DNA of 26,823 nucleotides from Hypsibius dujardini (taxonomy: Eukaryota; Tardigrada; Eutardigrada; Parachela; Hypsibiidae), in assembly GCA_001579985.1 (NCBI GenBank), contig LRSR01008151.1:1-26823 (forward strand), read 5' to 3'. The translations under genes were made by a program, and so were the position numbers. This document shows, piece after piece, positions 1 to 8,773 of the stretch (its first letter is position 1; every line of letters starts with the position of its first letter). Under the pieces are notes generated by a model. That model was given only the letters and a program-made list of their open reading frames with translations, made no database searches and had not been told where the DNA came from.

Positions 1-45
<45 letters not shown>

Positions 46-82
46 GCCCGTCTGTCTGTCTGTATGTCTATCTGTATGTCTA
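1..82. repeat. TCTG tetranucleotide microsatellite
   Basis: Nearly pure tandem TCTG/TGTC units run from the first base to about position 60 and then decay through TATG and TAGT variants. The array continues off the left edge of the window. It probably lies in an intron of the ZNF830-like gene, because only that gene's last exon is visible downstream. Confidence 0.95.
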
Positions 83-101
83 GTTTAGCCTAGTCTGTCT
101 A

Positions 102-462
102 CAGCTGCGTTTGCAACAGCTTCCGGCGGTAAGTCGGACCACCCTCTTTTGGTGTAAACATATACCACCATATTGTATTAATGAATTCCCACAGACCATG
201 AGCGGCAGAATTGATTGCTTGATTTTTCCAACGGCTTAATTGAATATTCTTTCTATTGATCGATTGATTAAGAATGGTACCTCCTCAACCTGTTACTCCA
301 CGGAAAGATTAGAAAGATTATTCAATTGAGCCGTTGGAAAGATCAAGCAATCAATTCTGCCGCTCATGGTCTGTGGGAATTCACTAATACTAAGGGTGAT
401 CTATGTTTACACCAAAAGAGGGTGGTCCGACTTACCGCCGGAAGCTGTTGCAAACGCAGCTG
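102..462. mobile_element. TA-flanked inverted-repeat element (MITE), 361 bp
   Basis: Both ends carry the same inverted sequence, CAGCTGCGTTTGCAACAGC, and the arms pair over about 140 bp with a few mismatches and indels. The outer bases are TA on both sides (100-101 and 463-464), the target duplication expected of Tc1/mariner-type elements. There is no transposase frame, so it is non-autonomous. The arms contain a CGGACCACCCT stretch that recurs in the element at 3406-3814, so the two may belong to related families. It lies upstream of the last ZNF830-like exon, probably in an intron. Confidence 0.85.
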
Positions 463-620
463 TAGTATGCCCAGTATGTCTAGTCTAGTCTGTCCGTCTT
501 ACTGTCTACGTTGTCGGTCGTTGAGTTTCAGAACCCTCCATTGCATCAGTAATCTAGATAGTTTTATTTGATGAATTGTTTGTTTAATGTCCAACTACAG
601 TATCCATGTCCTGTTTGCAG

Positions 621-1087
621 ATTTTTTTGACTCATCGGATCCGGTTGTGGTTGCCGCACCCAGTGAGCCCTCCTCTAAGTCCACCGCTTCGGCTCCAGTA
701 ATCACGCCAGTCCTCCTTCCTGACAACTTCTTCGACAAGCCGACGAAGAACATCAAGCAAAAACAGGAACGCGAGAAGAAGGTGCTGGAGGAGGAAGAAT
801 GGCTGAAATTCCAGAAGGCCATCAACGAGGAAACCCATAAGTCCGCGGTGGTCGTCGAGCACGACGACGACGAGGCCAAACGGAAGCGCGAACTGGACGA
901 GATTGAGGAGCAGCTGGTGCGGTGGGAGAAGCTCCACGATCTCGAGCTGAAGAAGGAGGAGGTGGCAAAGAAGCTGGCGGCCAGCGAAGCCATGGAAGTA
1001 TCAACGGGCGGGGATAGTGACAGTGGTGATGATGATGCCGGGGATGATTTTAATATGATGGATTGGCGAAAGCGCAAGTTATGGTGA
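621..1087 (+). CDS. ZNF830: ZNF830-like (CCDC16) nuclear protein, last exon
   Basis: This is the 3' terminal exon, entered through a TTTGCAG acceptor ending at 620, with a phase-1 intron before it and a TGA stop at 1085-1087. It encodes about 155 residues. A Pro/Ser-rich start leads into the segment LPDNFFDKPTKNIKQKQERE, then a long Glu/Lys-rich coiled coil (LEEEEWLKFQKAI; LDEIEEQLVRWEKLHDLE), an acidic Asp/Gly patch, and the end DWRKRKLW. This order (LP-x-FFD, 'EW.KFQK', 'IDEQ' coil, acidic patch, terminal DWR-x-K) is what I recall for the C-terminal half of ZNF830, a nuclear C2H2 protein linked in vertebrates to spliceosome complexes and early embryonic survival. The N-terminal zinc finger must lie upstream of the window. 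The family call rests on remembered motifs, not an alignment. Confidence 0.7.
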
Positions 1088-1212
1088 TTTGCTCGTATTA
1101 GCGTTCTCAGTCGATTTTCGAAGGATTTTTTAATTTCTATCACCATTTTTCCAGTCGTTAATAATATTCTTTGCTGACTGTGAGTGCGAGAAGACCTTTG
1201 CTGACTCTATTG

Positions 1213-1652
1213 TAAAGATCGACATCGCGTGACTTTTCCTACGCGGACGCGGAAAAACTGTTTCAAATTTTACGCGGCACGGAATCGCGCGGAATTTAGG
1301 AAGTTTAAGTCTACGCGGAACGACGCGGAAAACACAGTTTTAGATAGCGACGCGGAAATAAACTGAAGTGGAAAATTTATCACTTTTTTAGCTTCTGAAA
1401 CAGATCGGTATAAGAGATTCAAAATCAATGATCAACATCTCTTTCGGGAACCACCACTGATCACTAGCTAATCAACTAATCAACCGTACACTGACTGATT
1501 CAGGAATTAAGCGCTGTTTCTTGGAATACGCGGCGCGGAACGGAGCGGTTCAGCTCTGACGCGACGCGGAAACATCAACTATTTTTCTAGGCGGAGCGGT
1601 GCGGTATTTCCGCGTCGCGTCCGCGTCGCGTCGCGCGCGGATGTCGATTTCT
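1213..1652. mobile_element. CpG-rich inverted-repeat element with 9-bp target duplication
   Basis: The 440-bp block is flanked by identical 9-mers, ACTCTATTG, at 1204-1212 and 1653-1661. Its ends are short imperfect inverted repeats that share ATCGACATC. The inside is filled with degenerate CG-rich words of the type ACGCGG and GACGCGGAA, in one direction on the left and mainly the opposite direction (CCGCGTCGCG) on the right, so much of it can fold back. No protein frame is present. A 9-bp duplication is typical of Mutator-like elements, but the family is not proven. The block contains AATAAA at 1357-1362, which could serve the ZNF830-like transcript ending at 1087. Confidence 0.75.
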
Positions 1653-1661
1653 ACTCTATTG

Positions 1662-2132
1662 GTCTTGATTGTGAGCAGTCCAAATGGCAAGTTTATACCG
1701 TCATGGTGTCGGTGCAGGTGGCGCCACCGCGATTAATATCTGACGTTCAATTGATTCATTGCGAAATTCGAATCCAATTGAACTGGAACTTACCAACTGG
1801 GCGTTCCTCGCACCACATCTGACCAATGGCCGTGGCTAGAATCGTTCCAATTCCACATTATGTCACAGTGGGAGTGGAACTCGTTTGAGTGGCGCGCCAC
1901 GCCATTGTGCCGAAATTAACACTTTAACAGAGATTGAAACGCTTCACTTGCAAGCTGCGTGCCATTTGCAAAAAATCAGTTCGCCGGCAGTTTTTATTCA
2001 TTCCCTTCAGGTTGTCGCTCTTTCGCCCAGCAGCAAAATAATTCTCCGACCCCTTTCCGGTCGTTCTAGCACCTTTACGGGCATATTTCGGGGAAGGAAA
2101 ATTTGTTTCGGGCCTTTTGCGAAGCCTCCCGC
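1662..2132. other. Intergenic stretch, probable promoter/5' UTR of the zinc-finger gene
   Basis: This gap lies between the CpG-rich element and the first ATG of the zinc-finger gene at 2133. It holds a few short palindromes (GGTGGCGCCACC near 1717, GTGGCGCGCCAC near 1890) but no recognisable core promoter, repeat array or coding frame. Short frames on both strands here have no family resemblance. It presumably holds the transcription start. Confidence 0.4.
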
Positions 2133-5100
2133 ATGGATATGCCCATACCGGAGAAAATGAATTCGGAATCTTCCAGAAGCCCGAAAACTCTACCCGCACC
2201 CGATATCCAAGGGATCCCCACTGCAGCGGTCGTGGATTCAGTGGAGGATCCGATGAGCGAAGGCGCTAAGGAAATTTCCTGGATGACTCTGTCGTCTCCG
2301 GTTCAACGGTATTTTGTCAATTCTCTTCCCGTCTTTGAGTTAGTGCTGACTCTTTTGCTTAATTCGCAGCAAAAAGCGGCCAACCTCTCAGAATTCTCCG
2401 ATTGAGCGATGTGTGTGTCGGGATTGCGGTCGAGATCTGCTGAAGTGTGTCAATATTGTGAGGGTTGATTGCCGAAGACGTCTCTTTTGACACTGATCCT
2501 TTTTAGGGCGTCCATGTATCGTCACAAGTCAGTTTGCAAGAAGTCCCTCGTCCTGGGTGTGAAAAAGGAGCTCCATCAGGTGGTCATACCGGAGGAGGAA
2601 CGCACCGTGACGACGCTGAACACGGTGAGAATTTTTGTAGCTGCTGCTGCGTTAATCAAGCAATCAATCAATCAATCAACTGAGATGACGTCATTTGGCT
2701 TATATTTAAGTCATGTAATTGGCATGAATTGATTGATTTGGGGAAGTCCAGTTTTAGAGTTTTCAATAATTTAAAAGGACCTTTTTTCTTTTAAATTAAA
2801 TAATTTTAAATTAAATTTTAAATCAGAAAGATTCAGCGCAAATGGATCATGATATTAACTTTTTTTTAACTCGAATACTAGTTGTCTAGTATACATATTA
2901 TGTTTGAAGTATAGCACGCGAAATAGAAAAGCGAACACTTCCTTAGCCGACCAAAGAATTGCTACGCTTTTTAGGTGGTGAATGTGGGCGGCAAGTACGA
3001 GAACGTAACGCTGAAGTTGCTGATACCCCGCAGCACATCCATCAAATTCGTCCAAGGCAATGGCACCGGCCTAACGCCCGTGACCAACTCCTCAGCCCTT
3101 GGGGTTCTTAGCGCTACCACCAGCTCGAAGTCCGCCTTGACCACGTCTTTCTCCACACGGTTCCTCGGTGGCAGTGTTCCTAGTACCTCCGTCGCCGCCG
3201 TCGGTAAGAGCTCCAAGGTCAAACACCCCACCGGAATGACTGTCCGGAAGCTTCTTCAGGCCAGACCGTCTCAGCCGGTTCCCCTGAAGGCGGCGGACCT
3301 GCAGCATCCTCCCAAAGACATCCCTCTCCTGGGGAAGACAGACGAGCCATCGAGAACAGGCATCACCAACGCAAGCGCTACCACCCCTTCAGGTATCTAG
3401 GATTACACACATGGCCACAATTTTGAGTGGCAAAGTTCGAACCATCAGGGTGGTCTGAGTTCGAACCAGCAGGGTGGTCTGAGTTTGAGCCATCTAGGTG
3501 GTCTGCGTTTGAGCCATCAGGGTGGTCTGAGTTCGAACCATCAGGGTGGTCTGAGTTCAAGCCACCCTTGGCTAGAACTTGCCATTGCTTTCTCTTGAAT
3601 CTTTCATTTAATGCCTGACCCAGCGGAAAAATTAGGTTGAGGAAGCTGCTCTAAATTCCGCCAAAATAAACAAGTTCAATCAATCGCTCAATTGAGTGAA
3701 GGCTGCATGGTCAGCTGTGGTCAAGAGCGCCTGCGCGCGGTGACTTGATTCGGCTCGAACTCGGACCACCCTTTTTGGCCTAAAGTCTGCCACCTAAAAT
3801 TGTGGTTGTATGTGTAGAGCTTTGCATTCATTTGTCCATTAAAATTTAGCTTCGCCTTGGCTCACTTTCAGACAATTATAAAATAAATAAAGTACCCACT
3901 TTTTTTATTTTAATTCAATTGTTATTAAATTGGTCTAAACTGCAGTGCAAGTGATGAATTCAATTATAATTTAATTCAGAATATAATTACTGATTTACGA
4001 TTTTCAAATAATTTATTACGCTATCACATTTTTGTATTTAAGCATCACTGATTTTTCAGATTCAAATTTTCCAGCTCAAATTTACTCACTTAATTTCGTG
4101 TAATTCGAATCCTCTTGAAGTTTAATTAAAAACTATAAGTTACATCTTGCTTTTAATGGTGATGTTAAATGTTTCGTTTCAGATTTGCTGGCGACATCGC
4201 CGATTGCAATCGCTCCCGTTGCCGCGACGGATGTGAGGACGCCAAAAATGGACCCGTCCGGCAAATTGGTGAAGATAGCCGCCAAACCGAAGCTCGTGGT
4301 GCGGCCACTTGGGAATCTGCCGGTTTCGACGTCAATCCAGGTGAAAGGTCAACGCAAGCGGCCGTTTCCGGGTTCATCGAGCTGGAAATTTCCCTGCTCC
4401 AACTGCTCTCAGGAATTCTCGCGGTACGAATTCGTTTTCTTATCTACGGGCAGTATACTGTGCACAATGCGTCCGCTCCATATGTTGCCTCTCTTCAGTC
4501 GGTGGATTTGTCGGTTTTTGGCTCGATCGATGTTTCTACCTGCCTATGTGTCTGTTTGTTTGTCTTTGAGTCTGCTAATCTTTGCATTCAATCTGTCTGT
4601 CATTTGCCTTTTGAGTCGCATGTCTGCCTGGGTGTCTATGAACCTGTCTGTCCGTTCGACTGAAGTTGAGTCTGTTTGTTGGTGTGTCTTTCTTCATCTC
4701 TGTCTGTCTACCTGATAGTGGTGTGCTTTAAAGATTCCATTCCTTCAATGTGCAGTGAGGATGACCGACGCCGCCACGTGATCGAGCATCATGAGAAGAA
4801 GAATCTCCTAGCATGCCAAGGATGCCTCCGACCCATGTTGAAGTAATCTCCCCTTACCCTCACTGCCATTTTTGTTTAGTTTTTTAAGGTTCCTTTTTCG
4901 GTGGTTGTAGACGTTCTTTAAACCGTCATCAGCAGACATGCCGCGCGATGCAAAACCTTCGCCTGGCCGCCGTCATGGCTCTCCAGAATACCGTCGCCGC
5001 TAATCCCGTCCCCATTAGCTCCTCCACCACCGTTCCCACCGGCGTGTTCGTCAGCGGGCCCCTTGTCCCTGTAATCAACCCAATAGTCCCGTTTGTCGTC

Positions 5101-5906
5101 TTCCCTCCGCCGAAGGTCTTTCTTCATTCCACCAATCAGTTGAAGGAAAACAATTCCCAGTCGATGCCTATAGTGCCGAAAGGAGCGGAGGAGGATACCA
5201 CGTCTAAAACTGACGGTATATTTTTCATGGAGTTTTTTTACTAGTGTGTTTTTGACTCTTTCCTGTCCGCAGGGCTGAAACGAAAGTCGGAAGAATGGGA
5301 TCAAGAGGCTGCACCGGTCTGCCTTGCGCCTGTGGAGAAGAAGGAAGAACTAGCGACACCTGTTGCAAGTACGGTGGCGACACCTGTTGCAAGTATGTAA
5401 CTTGTAAAAGTATTCATTCATTTAATAGTTTGTACATGTATCGACTTGTGTAACTATTTTAATTAAAAATTGGCGACCTGAGTGTTTTTTCAATTTTTGA
5501 AGACGCCGTTGGCCAAATATTACTGTTATTTTGAGTTTTATGAAGTTTTAATAATGTGTCATTAAATATAGTATTTAGATCATATTTTCAATCCCAAAAA
5601 TGAGTCCGTTTTACTTTTGAAATAAAATGGTTTCAATTTATAGTATGGCTATTCTTATCTAGGTCCTAAGAAGGCTCGAGTGGAAGCCCCCATTCGTCCT
5701 TCTGTCGTTACAGTCAAAATCGAAGAGGATGGCCAAGAACGTACCATTCAAGGTTCGTTCCCTTCACTTCTATTTATCATTGTGCAGTGCATAAAGGAGG
5801 TCTCTCTCTCTGTCTAGTTCCAAAAAAGCGAATCTCTGACTTTCTCAATTCGCCTGCTTTCGCTCAGTGCGCGAAGAGTCAGCGAATTCGCTTTTGGGCC
5901 GATTAG
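2133..5906 (+). CDS. Three-finger C2HC/C2H2 zinc protein, 10 exons, 572 aa
   Basis: Predicted exons: 2133-2308, 2370-2444, 2507-2624, 2975-3392, 4183-4423, 4756-4842, 4911-5215, 5273-5392, 5663-5752, 5818-5906. Phases agree at every junction and give 572 codons plus TAG. The start is the first ATG in frame (MDMPIPEKM); ATGs at 2139 and 2157 are alternatives. Domains: a basic RKKRP tract near residue 60; finger 1, C-x2-C-x11-H-x3-C (exons 2-3); a Ser/Thr-rich linker; finger 2, C-x2-C-x12-H-x3-H (exons 5-6); finger 3, C-x2-C-x11-H-x3-C (exons 6-7); a Pro/Val-rich region; basic KRK and PKKR tracts; and VKIEED, a perfect psi-K-x-E sumoylation site. The C-x2-C-x11-H-x3-C spacing resembles zf-C2HC_2 (ZC2HC1/FAM164) fingers. 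The basic tracts suggest a nuclear protein. I recognise no orthologue, so DNA, RNA or protein binding is open. Each finger is split by a phase-2 intron at the same codon. Confidence 0.75.
3406..3814. mobile_element. TA-flanked inverted-repeat element in intron 4 of the zinc-finger gene
   Basis: The ends pair as inverted repeats: CCACAATTTTGAGTGGC on the left matches the complement of GCCACCTAAAATTGTGG on the right, and the tips are CACACAT and ATGTG. The element is bounded by TA at 3404-3405 and 3815-3816. Next inward, both arms carry a GGTGG(T/A)C..GAGTTCGA motif. In the left arm this motif has been multiplied into the 24-bp array. There is no coding capacity. Confidence 0.7.
3432..3572. repeat. 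24-bp minisatellite, about 5.7 copies
   Basis: The unit is GAGTTCGAACCATCAGGGTG plus GTCT. Copies differ by a few bases, for example TTCGAA versus TTTGAG and CATCAG versus CATCTA. The array lies within the left arm of the intronic element at 3406-3814. Because 24 is a multiple of three it stays open in several frames and gives artefactual repeat 'proteins' on both strands. Confidence 0.9.
3817..4182. other. AT-rich remainder of intron 4
   Basis: This is low-complexity AT-rich sequence with many TAATT/AATTA words, ending in the acceptor GTTTCGTTTCAG before 4183. I see no gene or repeat family in it. Confidence 0.5.
5353..5395 (+). repeat. Duplicated exon end carrying two potential 5' splice sites
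   Basis: The 19-base segment GCGACACCTGTTGCAAGTA occurs twice, 24 bases apart, at the 3' end of exon 8. Each copy ends in a CAA|GT donor. The downstream donor (AA|GTATGT) is the better consensus and is used in the model. The upstream one (AA|GTACGG) would remove exactly eight codons (STVATPVA or a rotation of it) without changing frame. Confidence 0.85.
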
Positions 5907-6677
5907 AAACTGTCCCGAAAGAAGAAAACTGCCGGCGACCTCCCGAAAGGAGCAAACTGCCGGCGACCTTCGGCGACCTCGTCAATCGACTTTCATGCCT
6001 TTGGCTCTCTGTTTTATACACGATGAATTCGCGATATTTTTTGGTGTTACCTGCTAATTAAGCCTTCTTGTTCTATTATTTATTCTTCTTTCTGGTTTTG
6101 TTTTGGCATTTTTAACCAGTTTGGGCGACACACCGCACCGCATGGAATGTTCTCGCTTTCTTAATCTTATGTATTCCTTGTTTTTTTGCTTGTGTTATGC
6201 ATTTCAAAAGCCACGTATTACAATATCCCCGATGTGTCCTTAAGCCGCTCTTGATTCTTGCGAAACTGCACAGTATCAGGGAATCCATTAACGGGTTATG
6301 GAATAAATAAACGGGGCTGACGTGAGCAGAGCATAAAGTAACGTTCAATACTAGAAAACACGTTGATCATTCAGAGAAGTGGTTCTTTAAAACCCAAAAA
6401 GTCGAACATTGAAAAAACTCAAATCCGAGGAATTTTGCGATGGAGTCCCGATATTAGGCAGCAATTTTTGGAAATTACGAAATTTCCGCTGTTTTGCTCT
6501 GGGGATGTGGGAACTCACGAATTGTTCGATCGGCTAAGGTTTAGTTTGCCCCTGTCGGTTGCGCATTGATTGATCTATTATGGCGAATAGGAAACTCGAT
6601 CGACAATCAATTGAGCCTGGTCGCTTAAACCGGGAATTGATTACAGATAGTTTTACCGCTTGTTTCTTCGATAAAAA
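5907..6677. other. 3' flank of the zinc-finger gene, no gene seen
   Basis: Just after the stop there is a two-copy tandem repeat of about 28 bp, with core AAACTGCCGGCGACC, at roughly 5910-5970. A polyadenylation hexamer AATAAA lies at 6302-6307. The rest has short open frames on both strands with no family resemblance and no convincing splice signals. Confidence 0.5.
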
Positions 6678-7240
6678 CAGATTATACATACAGTGAAATT
6701 TTGGAATTTGGCGACAACCAATCGATAGAAGACGTCGAGAGGAATCGAATGAAACATAATTTAGGTGAGGAAAATCAAAATTGAGGGATATATGACAGTT
6801 CCAAGTTGGGGTACAGTCCACCATTCAGCCATTACAATCCCATGCGCAATGCACGGGGTGCAGCCTAAAGTGCGCAATGCACAACGCCAGTGGTTCCATT
6901 CAAAACCCATCAAAACCCATCGCCAGTGCTTCCATTCAAAACCCATCAAAACACATTGATGGGAATTTGAATCAATGCTGCCATTAAAAACCCATCGCCA
7001 GTGGTTCCATTCAAAACCCATTAACGGGTTGTAATGGTTGATCAGTTGATCGCACATTCATGAATGCGTTGCGCATGGGATGGTAATGGCTGAATGGTGG
7101 ACTGTACCCTAACTTGGAACTGTCATATCTCCCTCAGTTTTGATTTTCCTCACCTAAATTTTGTTTCAATCGATTCCTCTCGACGTCCTCTATCGATTGG
7201 CTGTCACCAAATTCCAAAATTACACTGTATGTATAACCTG
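6678..7240. mobile_element. Large inverted-repeat element (MITE), about 563 bp
   Basis: The two arms pair over more than 150 bp with few mismatches, running inward from CAGATTATACATACAGTG on the left and the complement of CACTGTATGTATAACCTG on the right. They share GACGTCGAGAGGAATCGA, TTTAGGTGAGGAAAATCAAA and TATGACAGTTCCAAGTT. Two end points are possible: the outer symmetric tips (6678/7240), without a clear target duplication, or CAGTG tips at 6691/7227 flanked by TA. The centre holds local repeats of CCAGTGGTTCCATTCAAAAC and CAAAACCCAT. There is no transposase, so it is non-autonomous. Confidence 0.85.
6890..7025. repeat. Short tandem repeats in the centre of the 6678-7240 element
   Basis: Variants of CGCCAGTGGTTCCATTCAAA followed by ACCCATCAAAACCCAT occur about three to four times, with some copies separated by unrelated bases. 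They produce a spurious repetitive frame on both strands. Confidence 0.65.
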
Positions 7241-7550
7241 CTATAACCGTTTCGTCGATCCGTCGATTGCTTATGAATTGACTGATTTGTAGATGAGTTA
7301 AAACTATTGTTGCAATAAAACGTGAGTGCCTCGCTGTAGTTATTGGTTTTTTCTTTTTTGTATGTTAATTATTGCTAGAATCAGCGGCGGGTTCATGTCA
7401 GAAGAGATCGCGCACGTTGTGACACTATACACGCCGGGAATTCCGACAGGGGAATGTAGCAGTCTGATTGTGCTAAAGCTCAATGCCAGCAAACTGTGAA
7501 GTCCCGCGACGGGAGTGGCAGCGCCAAATCTCGTTTTGGCGGCCGGATAA
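7241..7550. other. Unassigned stretch upstream of the receptor-like fragment
   Basis: The first 140 bases are AT-rich. After TATTGCTAG (7371-7379) the base composition becomes gene-like, and one frame stays open from about 7380 to a TGA near 7498 (it includes EEIAHVVTLYTPGIPTGEC). This could be an exon of the receptor-like gene or the end of a different gene. The frames and splice sites do not settle which. Confidence 0.3.
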
Positions 7551-8018
7551 GCTACTGTCCGACGGATACACGCCCGTCGGATGCAGGTGACGGTGATGTT
7601 GTTGGGATCCTATGCGCTTGTGACCGCCACCGCCTTGCCCTACGCGTTGGTGACGTATATTCTGCCGCGTTCCACAGGACTGAATCCGTTTGTGCGGCGC
7701 TACGTTGAGTACATCTTTGAGATTGGTTGGATGGCTAATCCGGTACGTAAACTGGGCAAAGATCGATTTCCAATGATATCCAATAATTTGGTGTGGTATG
7801 AGCCTTTCGTATGTAACAATCGTGATGCAGTTGCGATTAACAACTTTTAGGATCAGGATTCTCGTCTTCCCATGTAGTTGCTTTTATTACAGTACAGCTG
7901 CATCTTGCTGAATCGCGGACTATATGACTACGCTCAAAGGCTTACCTGCGGAGGTTGTGCTTTGGCAACACTGACAGCGCTCAACAACTTCATTCTGCAA
8001 ACCATGCACGCCGATTGA
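7551..8018 (+). CDS. Possible end of a 7TM (GPCR-like) receptor, two exons
   Basis: Exon A (open from about 7551, ending at 7742 at CCG|GTACGT) encodes a basic lead RRIHARRMQ, then a hydrophobic helix VTVMLLGSYALVTATALPYA containing LPY, a loop PRSTGLNP, and a second helix YVEYIFEIGWMANP. Exon B (7893-8018, after TATTACAG) continues in phase with YSCILLNRGLYDYAQRL and stops at TGA. A basic cytoplasmic edge, helix 6 with a Pro, a short loop, helix 7 ending in NP, and then Y..LLNR with Cys residues resembles the C-terminal end of rhodopsin-family receptors. However, the canonical NPxxY spacing is not kept: NP is followed directly by Y, or by five extra residues if the acceptor at 7876-7877 is used. 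No earlier helices were found upstream, so this may be a fragment or pseudogene. Confidence 0.4.
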
Positions 8019-8773
8019 CGTAAGATATGACAAACGATGCAGTTCAACCGGTTGCAATTTCATTTTCAGCTATAGTCCTATGTGGTTCACTTGCAGCGAC
8101 CAGCTGACGTGGGCTTCATCGGGCAGTCGGAATGCGTCGATTCCGCCTCCTCTAACTTACTCGGCTGGCAGAACGGCTGTCAAACTTTCTGTCGTTTCGT
8201 GAACTATACACAATCATCATTCTTAGTATCTCAAATGCCATGTGCACTAGCTTTCCGACAGAGCTGGTACGATCGATCAGCCTTAACCGTATATGCGCGT
8301 GGTCACATTCACTCCTCTGCGATGGCTAGACGTCTCATCCCACGGTCGTCCTGCACCCATCCGGGACATAGTTTTTGCAAAAGCGTCACTGGAGCAGTGT
8401 CAAACTGATGATTGCTCACTGAACCTCACGTGCTGTGCTGAGGACATTGAGTTCGTTTGACTTTTAGTTCTCGCCGAATATGTATCTGCTTTATTGGCTT
8501 AGGATGCCGTTTGACAGGCTTTTATGGGTTTAAAATTCGCAGCGCTGTTGGTCGATGGTTCTTCTTTATTGTTATGATATTATTGTGTAACTTCTTCTTC
8601 ACTTGTAATCACTTGTGATTGACCTAACAATTTTCTAACTGATCTCGAAGAACAGGAAGAACATTAGGCATGAGTTCATTCTGTAGTGTGCATAATGTGC
8701 TTACTGGTACGTGAAACGGTTACGATATTGAAGTAAGAACAGGCATTTTTTGTTTGTCGACGTACCGACGACT
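8019..8773. other. Intergenic gap between the receptor-like fragment and the trypsin gene
   Basis: A frame open from about 8058 (after a TTTTCAG acceptor) to 8199 could be an extra exon of the upstream fragment, but its phase does not join the stop at 8016-8018. Otherwise I see no gene. On the minus strand a polyadenylation hexamer (AATAAA read on minus at 8565-8570) lies about 200 bases past the trypsin stop. Confidence 0.4.
8565..8570 (-). promoter_or_regulatory. Candidate polyadenylation signal of the trypsin gene
   Basis: AATAAA on the minus strand, 204 bases downstream of the stop codon. It is the nearest clear hexamer I noticed; there is no transcript evidence. Confidence 0.35.

Noticed and set aside
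595-1146. Long minus-strand frame of 183 codons opposite the ZNF830-like exon
   Set aside because: It is the complement of a Glu/Lys-rich coiled coil, giving Ser/Phe-rich nonsense. The plus-strand reading has the family motifs and a proper acceptor and stop.
2445-2463. Alternative donor GTGAGG at 2458 for intron 2 of the zinc-finger gene
   Set aside because: It is a better-looking donor, but it shifts the frame of exon 3. The donor at 2445 keeps phase and restores a perfect C-x2-C-x11-H-x3-C finger.
3427-3618. Repeat protein (FEPSGWSE units) on plus and an Asn/Ser/His/Asp repeat on minus
   Set aside because: Both come from a 24-bp non-coding minisatellite inside a MITE in an intron; the frames have no start context or flanking coding signal.
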